Assembly (NCBI GenBank): GCA_016841245.1
Contig: JAENZN010000015.1
Location: 1 to 61,935 of the forward strand
Source: Syntrophomonas sp.
GTDB taxonomy: Bacteria; Bacillota; Syntrophomonadia; Syntrophomonadales; Syntrophomonadaceae
Length of the DNA: 61,935 bases
Reading direction: 5' to 3'
Under the pieces are notes generated by a model. The model saw nothing but the letters and a program-made list of their open reading frames with translations, was not told where the DNA came from and searched no databases. Positions 17,691 through 24,399 of this stretch are shown piece by piece. A program made the position numbers and the translations under genes. The number at the start of each line of letters is the position of its first letter. Positions within the stretch are counted from its first letter, which is position 1.

Positions 17691-18407
17691 TCATCCGCTT
17701 GAGGGTCTGGCCAGCGACTGTATGGAAGCCGCATTTATGTTGATATACTTCACGGTGGATAGGGGCATGAATTTGCCGGTCTGCAGTACTCCTTTTACTA
17801 TCCCGATGACTCTTTTGACCTGCCTGCTCTGGAATTTTAATTCCCGGATTTCTTTTTTGTACTGCAGGTATTCTTGGAATTTTTCTATGGTGTAGCTGGT
17901 CTCATAGTTTTTCTCCTCGGGTATATATTCTTTTTTTTCCACACAGACCAGGTCTTCTGTTTCCGGACTCCCCCCTTTCTTCAACAGGTACATGTTCATG
18001 CTTTCTTTATTACCGGTGGCGATAGCGAAGTCGGCTTCTTTTGCGGCTACTTCCGGAAAGGGCAGGAGCCGCTGTCCTCTGAGATCCATGCCGTTCAATC
18101 CTTCGAAGCTGAGCCGGGGGATGGTGGGCAGGTACCTGGCATCAGCCAGTAAGCCGGCCAGGGAGGCCAGGTGGTTTTCAATTACGGCTGCAGCAGGTAT
18201 CTGCCCCAGGTGCGGGTACAGATTGCATTTCAAGGCCTGCTCCAATGCCTGCAGGTGATGCAGGGGAATGCGTTTCCTCCCGATCTCATAGTTGGCCAGG
18301 GTGGCCCGGGGTATGTTTATCATTTCACCCAGTTTCTTCTGGGTCAGCTTCCTTTGCTTTCGTACTTTTTTTATCCGCAAAGCGATATCGCTATATATTT
18401 TTTCCAT
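17691..18407 (-). CDS. XRE-family regulator with C-terminal LexA/S24-like region
   Basis: A 238-residue repressor-like protein. Residues 5-58 are a clear Cro/C1 HTH (LTQKKLGEMINIPRATLANY). The middle and C-terminal parts (LPFPEVAAKEADFAIATGNK, ESMN, DLVCVEKKE and KRVIGIVKGVL) keep the order of the S24 peptidase/LexA fold, including a serine in the GNKESM position, but are divergent. Self-cleavage is therefore uncertain. A GGAGG lies 7 bases before the ATG. It is convergent with the defence operon and may be a prophage- or island-type repressor. No operon partner is evident. Confidence 0.8.
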   Translation of the reverse strand: MEKIYSDIALRIKKVRKQRKLTQKKLGEMINIPRATLANYEIGRKRIPLHHLQALEQALKCNLYPHLGQIPAAAVIENHLASLAGLLADARYLPTIPRLSFEGLNGMDLRGQRLLPFPEVAAKEADFAIATGNKESMNMYLLKKGGSPETEDLVCVEKKEYIPEEKNYETSYTIEKFQEYLQYKKEIRELKFQSRQVKRVIGIVKGVLQTGKFMPLSTVKYININAASIQSLARPSSG

Positions 18408-18919
18408 TTTAAATCCTCCTCAAATTTTTCCTGCAGCTTCAGTCTTAAACTTCGCTAAGCAGTTTTATCCTGCTGTGCGATTCTCATTATAAGGTCAGGG
18501 GATACACCAACTGACGCAGGAATGTGCCCACAGTCAACCAACTTCCCCAAGTCTCTGTCTCAAAAAAGTTTTTTCCTGCTTCATTTTTTAAAACTGCTCT
18601 CCTTTTAATTTTATGAAAGATTATGGTTTTGTGTGCCCGGGGAACGAATATCTCCTATATGCGTTCTGGGGGCACACGATTTGCTAAATGAATTTATAAA
18701 TCATTAGGGGCGGAAAAAAAATTTTGACTGGTCTTATCCTTGGTTGAGTAAATAATTTTTTTCGATTTATTTTTGCTTTAAGAGCTGGGAAATTTAATCA
18801 GAGGTAAAATTATTTTTGGTGAAAGGAGTTTATAAGGAATGCGATAATAACTTAACCTGGTAAGTAAATTGAAAGAATTGAAGTTTTTTTATCGTCAGGA
18901 TATCAGCAGGTCAGATGAA
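18408..18919. other. intergenic region with one degenerate dispersed repeat
   Basis: About 500 bases. Positions 18491-18530 carry a worn copy of the repeat family (AAGGTCAGGGGATACACC ... GGAATGTGCCC). The rest is AT-rich. A ribosome-binding-site-like AAAGGAG near 18822 is followed by ATG CGA TAA and so leads nowhere. No gene is supported. Confidence 0.4.
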
Positions 18920-19421
18920 CTAAGGAACCAACCAGCCGTAATCCTGCCTGCAGTCAATAATATAATCAACGTACACTGTCTGATCCTTGATCTGATATAA
19001 AATCAGATACCATTTTCCCACAAACATTTTATGATATTTATTGGCTGGAATAAATTCTGCCTTTAAAAAAGGAAAACTCTCCGGCATCTGATGCATGATT
19101 GCCCCTGAGTATTTTATATTAGTTTGGCTGACGCCAAACGGGAAACAGAGGCTACAGTCCCCCGGTTTCCCCGGCCAAGGTCGGGGGCCACACCGGGCAG
19201 TGAGCGCGGAGTTATCTGGATATATCTCAAGATTGGTGGGCAGTGAGATGAGAGTCTCGGGCTAAGGTCAGGGGACACACCAACCCTTGGAGAACTTGGT
19301 GGCAGGAATGTCCCCATTACATACGGGCAGCGGAGGGACTGTTTTGCGATAAAAACCGGACATGATTGCCCAGCATCCTGCGTGAACGGTCGGAAACTAT
19401 TACTTTATAATGCTTTTCCAT
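18920..19421 (-). pseudogene. relE: RelE/ParE-type toxin gene split by a repeat element
   Basis: The minus strand starts at ATG 19421 (overlapping the antitoxin gene end by 17 bases) with MEKHYKVIVSDRSRRMLGNH to ...SAARM (34 codons), then meets TAA. After 196 bases of repeat DNA, the frame resumes at 19123 as TNIKYSGAIMHQMPESFPFL to DCRQDYGWLVP and TAG at 18920. Removing 19124-19319 restores one 101-codon RelE-family mRNA interferase frame homologous to the intact toxin at 33287-33607; the last residues, DCRQDYGWLV, are identical. So the toxin was whole before insertion and is now presumably inactive, while its antitoxin gene remains intact. Confidence 0.8.
19124..19319. mobile_element. 196-bp REP/MITE-like repeat element inserted in relE
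   Basis: The segment begins with the small palindrome GTTTGGC-TGAC-GCCAAAC (19122-19139) and GGGAAACAGAGG, passes through a module GGAGTTATCTGGATATATCT found at four other places in this window, and ends with GGGGACACACC ... GGAATGTCCCCATTA. No coding capacity is present, so it would be moved in trans. Short TAAT text occurs at both junctions. Other full or partial copies lie at 22543-23236, 34052-34330, 35645-36040 and 43859-43931. The transposase is not in this window; REP-associated Y1 transposases mobilise elements of similar build. Confidence 0.7.
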
Positions 19422-19689
19422 TTCCCACCTCGTCAATTATACTGTCCAGATATCTGTCCAGTTCATCTAGCGTAACTCCGGTACGACCAGCCAGACGATC
19501 TTCCTCAACAGCCAGCAGTTCTTCCCGCAGCTTTAACATTTTCTCGCGGCGGTTAAATGACTCAATATCCATGACCACCAGATCTCCCTCACCGTTTTTG
19601 GTAAGATACACTGGTTCTCCGGTAGATTTGCACAGCGCCGCAATTTCATTGTAGTTCTGCCGGATACTTGCGGATGGTTTAATCTGCAT
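19405..19689 (-). CDS. Phd/YefM-family antitoxin
   Basis: A 94-residue antitoxin: IKPSASIRQNYNEIAALCKS then GEPVYLTKNGEGDLVVMDIE is the Phd/YefM DNA-binding domain, and the acidic C-terminal part (LDELDRYLDSIIDEVGNG) would wrap the toxin. The gene end overlaps the start of the interrupted relE at 19421, the usual antitoxin-first layout with translational coupling. ATG 19689 follows AGGGAG. A close paralogue, with nearly the same central text, is at 33591-33878 beside an intact toxin. It probably represses its own promoter; cross-neutralisation between the two loci is possible. Confidence 0.85.
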   Translation of the reverse strand: MQIKPSASIRQNYNEIAALCKSTGEPVYLTKNGEGDLVVMDIESFNRREKMLKLREELLAVEEDRLAGRTGVTLDELDRYLDSIIDEVGNGKAL

Positions 19690-20024
19690 GGTGTCAACTC
19701 CCTATAGCAGTATTCTAGTTATATTATGTCTTTTTAATGCTATCGCAACAACCAACAATGTCTTCAAGTTTCGAACCAGACAGCTTCTCCCTGAAAAATT
19801 TATTTGGGAGTGATGTCAATAAATATGTGCAAAAAAACCTCCAGGCCCTGAAAAAAGCAGATTACCACATTGGAAGTTTCTTTAAATTGGAGCTATTTTA
19901 TGATGTTGTTTTGATTAAAATTCAAATATATTTTTATATTATATTTTTGTAATGCTTTTTGCCTGTTATCGTATTAACATGTGAAAACTCCTGGCCGGGA
20001 ATTAAGTTTTTTGGGAGATGAAAA
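19690..20024. other. intergenic region, no gene supported
   Basis: 335 bases. A frame at 19737-19952 could encode 71 residues but has no ribosome binding site and a low-complexity C-terminus, so it is not called. It should hold the divergent promoters of the antitoxin (minus) and the sigma factor (plus). The stretch 19915-19965 is very AT-rich. Confidence 0.35.
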
Positions 20025-20603
20025 ATGGAAAAAACTCTTGAGGTCTATCTACAAGCAGAATATTTTTCAGAAGAACAAAGCCGAGCAAAACCGGAAGTTT
20101 TTGCCGATGTCTTTGACCGTTTTTATAAACGTATTTATAACTATATGTGCTATCGTTTGAACAGCCGGGATGAGGCAGAAGACCTCACCAGTCAGGTTTT
20201 TGAGCAGGTACTGCGCAAGTATCAAACGTTTCGCCCGGAACGGGCACCCTTTGAGGTTTGGCTTTTTGGTATCGCCCATCATACAGTGATCGATTATTAC
20301 CGGAAGCGAAAATACCGGTTATGGTTTTCCATTGAGAGCATCCGGGATCAGGTATCACAAGAACCTACTCCAGAGGAGGCAGCCCTTCGGAGCGAAGACC
20401 ATAATTTGCTCATTGCTGCTCTTGCCACCCTTAAAGAAAGAGAACGCAATATAATCGCTCTCAGATTTGCGGGAGGTTTAAAAAACTGTGAAATAGCGAA
20501 ATTAACCGGACTTTCCGAGAGCAACGTGGGCGTGATTCTCTATCGCTCCCTGCAGCATTTGAAAAATATTCTTAAAAAGGAGTGGGATAATGAACGAGCA
20601 TAA
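20025..20603 (+). CDS. ECF-type RNA polymerase sigma factor
   Basis: A 192-residue sigma-70 family factor with only regions 2 and 4. Region 2 is at about 25-95 (VFDRFYKRIYNYMCYRLNSR, DEAEDLTSQVFEQVL, APFEVWLFGIAHHTVIDYYR). Region 4 is at about 125-185 (LATLKERERNIIALRFAGGL, NCEIAKLTGLSESNVGVILY). It directs polymerase to a small regulon. A GGGAG ribosome binding site precedes the ATG. The end overlaps the next gene, which encodes a membrane-anchored DUF4367 protein, by 14 bases. This is the standard sigma/anti-sigma pairing, so it is expected to be held inactive until an envelope signal arrives. Confidence 0.9.
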   Translation: MEKTLEVYLQAEYFSEEQSRAKPEVFADVFDRFYKRIYNYMCYRLNSRDEAEDLTSQVFEQVLRKYQTFRPERAPFEVWLFGIAHHTVIDYYRKRKYRLWFSIESIRDQVSQEPTPEEAALRSEDHNLLIAALATLKERERNIIALRFAGGLKNCEIAKLTGLSESNVGVILYRSLQHLKNILKKEWDNERA

Positions 20604-21504
20604 AAAAGCTGAACTATTCAACCATGACCTGGATAAGATTATGGAGGGTAACCCGCCGTCAAGCACCGAAGATCTTGATTCGCAGCAGTTGTTTGAATTA
20701 GCATCTGTTTTGAAAGAAACGGATTATAGCGGAGAAAAGAACACACAGGAAAGATTGCGCAGGCAATTTATTAAAACTTGCCTGGAAAACCATATCACCA
20801 GAAATAATAAGGAGGGTATTATGAAAAAATTATGGGGACAACACAGGACAGCGGCGGCTTTGTCAAGCCTGGCTATAATCTTTATGCTGGCTGTAACCTT
20901 GATTTTTCCGGGAACTGTTACCGCAGTAGCTGATAATATTAGTGCCAACATCTCCAAGATAATCAATCTGGGGAAATATAGTACGGTAATTCAGGTTGAC
21001 GACCCCGCACCCCGGGAAAGTATGGAATTGACCGAGGAGCAAAAGGAACAGCTGAGAGAGGAAGGATCACTTACAGTAAACACCCCTGATGGCGATGTTA
21101 TAATAAGTAGTAAAGACTATGCCAAGAAAGATGAGAATACAGTTAAGTATGCCAGCATCAAGGAAGCTCAAGAAATGGCCAGCTTCAACATACTGGTCCC
21201 GGCTTACCTGCCGACCGGTTACGAATTCAAAGAAGCTGAAAGTTACAGCGGTTCCGGCGATTACATCAATCTTTATTACAAGGGAAGCGGAAAGGACATA
21301 GGGCTGATGGAAAGGGCTATGAATGAACATACTCAGTTTGTAGCAAGTACCAATGGAGAAGTCCAGGAAGTTGAAATCAATGGTGCAACCGGGGCACTGG
21401 AAAGGAACTCTCTGACCTGGGAAAAGGACGGAGTAAGCTGCATGCTCTTCTATCACGGATTCAGTCAAGAGGAAGCACTGAAAATAGCCCGGTCGATAAA
21501 ATAA
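20590..21504 (+). CDS. membrane-anchored anti-sigma factor, DUF4367 type
   Basis: 304 residues. The N-terminal 90 are cytoplasmic and presumably bind the sigma factor encoded just upstream (14-base overlap). One transmembrane helix lies at about 95-117 (ALSSLAIIFMLAVTLIFPGT). The outer part ends in a DUF4367 sensor-like domain (ASFNILVPAYLPTGYEFKEA, NGATGALER, CMLFYHGFSQEEALKIARS). An acidic stretch TEEQKEQLREEGSLTV joins them. A decayed second copy of this middle region exists at 22334-22540. A strong terminator follows at 21521-21553. Role as anti-sigma is inferred from position and topology; the signal is unknown. Confidence 0.8.
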   Translation: MNEHKKAELFNHDLDKIMEGNPPSSTEDLDSQQLFELASVLKETDYSGEKNTQERLRRQFIKTCLENHITRNNKEGIMKKLWGQHRTAAALSSLAIIFMLAVTLIFPGTVTAVADNISANISKIINLGKYSTVIQVDDPAPRESMELTEEQKEQLREEGSLTVNTPDGDVIISSKDYAKKDENTVKYASIKEAQEMASFNILVPAYLPTGYEFKEAESYSGSGDYINLYYKGSGKDIGLMERAMNEHTQFVASTNGEVQEVEINGATGALERNSLTWEKDGVSCMLFYHGFSQEEALKIARSIK

Positions 21505-21520
21505 TCATCTTTAAGCAGTG

Positions 21521-21553
21521 GGGGTGTCAGGGGTATCTTTCTCTTGACACCCC
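21521..21553 (+). terminator. intrinsic terminator of the sigma/anti-sigma operon
   Basis: GGGGTGTCA (21521-21529) pairs with TGACACCCC (21545-21553), followed by TTTTATT. It lies 17 bases after the anti-sigma stop codon. Confidence 0.85.
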
Positions 21554-21684
21554 TTTTATTGGCTATCTTTATGCCAAAAATAGAATACCATATTAAAAAG
21601 GGGACGATAAGGAAGACAGAAAGAGTGCATCCGCTCGTGACTGTTATTCGGAGGGATATTTCGTCAGTCTTTTTTATTGATAGA

Positions 21685-22020
21685 TTATTTGGCTGCATTG
21701 TCAGAGTTTTTTCTTAGCCCCCAACCCATGGCATTTAGTACAATATATACTATTAAACCAATAATCATTATCATCGTGTCATGACCTGCCAATATAAAAA
21801 CAATTATCACCCCGAATACCACCAGTTCAATCAATGCCATTTGCAAAAACAAGTCCCAACGAATACTCCATGGGCCTTGATTTTTTCTTTCATCGATGTA
21901 ATTTCTAATTGCATAGTATCCCGGCAGACAAATAATAACACATACTAATATCATCAAATTAAATTGTGCAATAAAAATTCCCAGTGCAATACCGAGCAAA
22001 ATAGCTAAAGGTAACGGCAT
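21685..22020 (-). CDS. small membrane protein, 111 residues
   Basis: An unrecognised integral membrane protein with four likely transmembrane helices: PLPLAILLGIALGIFIAQF, LMILVCVIICLPGYYA, FLQMALIELVVFGVIIVFIL, and IMIIGLIVYIVLNAMGW. A charged loop (RNYIDERKNQGPWSIRWD) lies between helices 2 and 3. The start was set at ATG 22020, 7 bases behind AAGGAA; an earlier start at 22056 would place the binding site inside the frame. A long hairpin at 22042-22081 lies in the leader. No operon partner is present, and function is unknown. Confidence 0.6.
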   Translation of the reverse strand: MPLPLAILLGIALGIFIAQFNLMILVCVIICLPGYYAIRNYIDERKNQGPWSIRWDLFLQMALIELVVFGVIIVFILAGHDTMIMIIGLIVYIVLNAMGWGLRKNSDNAAK

Positions 22021-22041
22021 CTCTATTCCTTCCCTGATTCG

Positions 22042-22081
22042 CCTATACCGAACCAAGTAGATATACTTGATCCGGTATAGG
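22042..22081 (-). promoter_or_regulatory. 17-bp leader hairpin upstream of the small membrane protein gene
   Basis: CCTATACCGAACCAAGT (22042-22058) and ACTTGATCCGGTATAGG (22065-22081) are inverted arms with two mismatches around a 6-base loop. They lie about 20-60 bases upstream of the start codon of the minus-strand gene. It could be an operator, an RNA control element, or the terminator of an upstream transcript. Confidence 0.45.
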
Positions 22082-22092
22082 ATGTACTATAA

Positions 22093-22260
22093 TTACCAAG
22101 TTAAATTTACGCTATTATAGTCAAGTCCCTGACCGTCAGGTCCACCGCTGTGAAAATCACTGAGTCCCCAAATACTGGCTGTATACCATCTGGTCTGAGC
22201 ACTAATATATAATACTAATCGCAATAAATACGTGTGATCAGCATGAAGCCATATTTTCAC
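22093..22260 (-). other. possible short or frameshifted peptide gene
   Basis: A perfect GAAAGGAGGTG on the minus strand leads to ATG GCT TCA TGC TGA, a four-codon dead end. The neighbouring frame, from GTG 22260, stays open for 55 codons and looks protein-like: HADHTYLLRLVLYISAQTRW and GLSDFHSGGPDGQGLDYNSV to NLTW. The most economical reading is a small gene broken by a frameshift right after its start. I do not recognise the product. Confidence 0.3.
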
Positions 22261-22333
22261 CTCCTTTCTCCGAAACCATAGTTTATATTTATTGATATTA
22301 TATCATGACTTACAATATTTACCTTTAATCCCA

Positions 22334-22540
22334 TGCTCTTGGACAATCCGCCGGATGAACTGAGCGAGGAGCAGAAGGAACCGCTGCGGGATGAAGGATC
22401 ATATACAGCAAAAACCCTTGATGGCGATGTTACGTTACGTGTTGATAGCTTTGAAAGGGACCAATATAATCAAGTATGACAGCATCCATAATGCTCAAAA
22501 AATCGCCAGTTTCACCATATTGACCCCGGCTTTACATTAA
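22334..22540 (+). pseudogene. decayed fragment of the DUF4367 anti-sigma gene
   Basis: The frame reads LDNPPDELSEEQKEPLRDEG then SYTAKTLDGDVT, matching the linker of the intact protein at 20590-21504 (PRESMELTEEQKEQLREEG, SLTVNTPDGDV). After frameshifts it continues with DNA similar to the VKYASIKEAQEMASFNILVP part and stops at GACCCCGGCTTTACA, exactly where the repeat cluster begins with TTAAAGAAGGTAAGG. So a second copy of the gene was truncated by the repeat DNA. Confidence 0.7.
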
Positions 22541-22542
22541 AG

Positions 22543-23236
22543 AAGGTAAGGCATTATTGTGAGATTCTCAGGTCGAGGAATACAGGGGACACACCGGGGC
22601 AAGGTGTATGTACATTAGTTTGGCTGATGCCAAACGGGAAACAGAGGGTACAGTCCCCCGGTCCCACTACCGTAGGACAGATGGGACAGTCCCCCGGTTT
22701 CCCCCAGCTAAGTAAAGGGGACACACCAGGCGGAGAGCGCGGAGTTATCTGGATATATCTCAAGATTGGTGGGCAATGAGGTGAGAGTCTCGGGCTAAGG
22801 TCAGGGGACACACCAGGCGGAGAGCGCGGAGTTATCTGGATATATCTCAAGATTGGTGGGCAATGAGGTGAGAGTCTCGGGCTAAGGTCAGGGGACACAC
22901 CAGCTAGCGCAGGAATGTCCCCATTATTACTGGTGCTAAAATGAAGTTCTCGGGTCAAGGAACAGGGGACACACCAGCCCTTGGAGAACTTGGTGGCAGG
23001 AATGTCCCCTTTATGGGTCCCGGCCAAGGTCGGGGGACACACCGGGCGGTGAGCGCGGAGTTATCTGGATATATCTCAAGATTGGCAGGAAGTGAGTATG
23101 AGAGTCTCGGGCTAAGGAAAGGGGACACACCAGCTAGCGCAGGAATGTCCCCATTATTACTGGTGCTAAAATGAAGTTCTCGGGTCAAGGAACAGGGACA
23201 CACCAGCCCTTGGAGAACTTGGTGGCAGGAATGTCC
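22543..23236. repeat. cluster of GGGGACACACC/GGAATGTCCCC repeat modules
   Basis: Nearly 700 bases made only of modules seen elsewhere in the window. They include AAGAAGGTAAGGCATTATTG, the palindrome GTTTGGC-TGAT-GCCAAAC (22617-22634) with CAGTCCCCCGGT, three copies of GGAGTTATCTGGATATATCT (from 22741, 22828 and 23058), and paired ends GGGGACACACC ... GGAATGTCCCC. An 87-bp unit is tandem at 22724-22810 and 22811-22897. A longer block with ATTACTGGTGCTAAAATGAA recurs with a period near 230 bp. No gene is present; open frames here are artefacts of the repeat. Confidence 0.8.
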
Positions 23237-23239
23237 CAG

Positions 23240-24292
23240 TTATAGTGGCAGTATGAGGTAAAATATTATGAGGGCCAGGAATCCCAGGGGGAGTCCGATT
23301 ACGGCCCATTCTTTGCTGGTGATTTTTAGTTTGGAGGCGGATATGATATTGGGTATGTTGCCGGGTATCAGCATCCCCCCACTTACCAGCAGACCCATAA
23401 GGATCGCTTCTACGGTGAGTTCATTCATGGCCGGGCTTACTTCTGCCGCACATAGAGTGGCATTGTCCAGTACTGCGGATACCATGTTTACCCAGTATAG
23501 TAATTTGGGGCTGAGTCCTAGTATATAGGCCTCAATCAAGGGTTCGAATCCTTCCCCCAGAAATACCAGGGCCATGACGAAGATGTAGACTTTTAAGGCT
23601 CTGATTATTATCCCTTTCCAGGTATCTTCTTCCAGCTGTTCTTCGCTGTTTTCATCATCTTCTGCTGCTGCTGTTTCTGCCAGGCTGCCGTTGGTTTTTA
23701 TCACCTGGCTGGTATATAGACCTGCAAGTATGGAAAATACTACGACCGCAGGTATGATATATTTCCCCAGCAGGTCGACCAGGTAGAAAAATTCCTGGTC
23801 CAGTTTGGAGATGGCAATGGTGGCCAGCGGTTCCCCCAGTGGTGTCAGTGAAGCTCCCAGGCCGATGGAAAAACAGGCCAGTACACAGACCATGATTTTC
23901 TGCTTTCTCTGCAGAGGCAGTATGAAAATCACTTCTACCAGTATAATGGAGGCTACTATGGCGGTTATGACACTGGACAGCAAGCCCAGCAGCAGTACCA
24001 CGCAGAATACTACGATTCCTACCGGTATTCTTTCAAACAGCCTGGTCATCAGGCCGGCAAAATGGTCTTTGAACAGGAAGAATATTGCTCCTGCGATGAG
24101 CACCGCCATAGCTATCATGATCGGTTCCCGCAGTGCTTCCAGTACCAGTTCGGTGTTTATTTTACCGGATATGATTGCGGCGGCCAGGCCCATGACAAAT
24201 AAAAAAGGTTCCAGGTTTTCTTCGATTTGTTTTATCAGAAAGGGAAGAACCAGGACCAATAACAAGATTACGATGAGTCCATTTATTACCAT
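23240..24292 (-). CDS. DUF1646-family integral membrane protein, probable ion/organic anion transporter
   Basis: 350 residues, about ten transmembrane helices, matching the DUF1646 family (ion-transporter superfamily-like). Conserved-looking half-helix loops are visible: CFSIGLGASLTPLGEPLATI, MVSAVLDNATLCAAEVSP and LLVSGGMLIPGNIPNIISAS, the two-fold repeated motifs expected in a transporter of the NhaD/CitM type. A cytoplasmic acidic loop lies in the middle (AAAEDDENSEEQLEED). It is the last gene of the minus-strand run that begins with dctP, 107 bases after the acyl-CoA synthetase gene. Na+/H+ handling or product export for the pathway is an inference. Confidence 0.8.
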   Translation of the reverse strand: MVINGLIVILLLVLVLPFLIKQIEENLEPFLFVMGLAAAIISGKINTELVLEALREPIMIAMAVLIAGAIFFLFKDHFAGLMTRLFERIPVGIVVFCVVLLLGLLSSVITAIVASIILVEVIFILPLQRKQKIMVCVLACFSIGLGASLTPLGEPLATIAISKLDQEFFYLVDLLGKYIIPAVVVFSILAGLYTSQVIKTNGSLAETAAAEDDENSEEQLEEDTWKGIIIRALKVYIFVMALVFLGEGFEPLIEAYILGLSPKLLYWVNMVSAVLDNATLCAAEVSPAMNELTVEAILMGLLVSGGMLIPGNIPNIISASKLKITSKEWAVIGLPLGFLALIIFYLILPL

Positions 24293-24399
24293 TAGTACCC
24301 CTCCTCTGCCAGGTATTAATAATAATTGCAGGTCAAATAGAATATTTGGCCTGCAATTGTTTTCGTGTAGATCACTTTATCATCTTTCCTATAAGAGAC

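Noticed and set aside
19737-19952. 71-codon plus-strand frame as a gene
   Set aside because: No ribosome binding site, low-complexity C-terminus, and no recognisable family.
21067-21468. 133-codon minus-strand frame within the anti-sigma gene
   Set aside because: It is antisense to a well-supported coding region and starts without a ribosome binding site.
22724-22897. Tandem 87-bp repeats as a CRISPR array
   Set aside because: The whole unit repeats with no variable spacers between short repeats, and no cas genes are present.
22554-23203. Long open frames through the repeat cluster (up to 162 codons)
   Set aside because: They consist of translated repeat text, occur on both strands and have no start signals.
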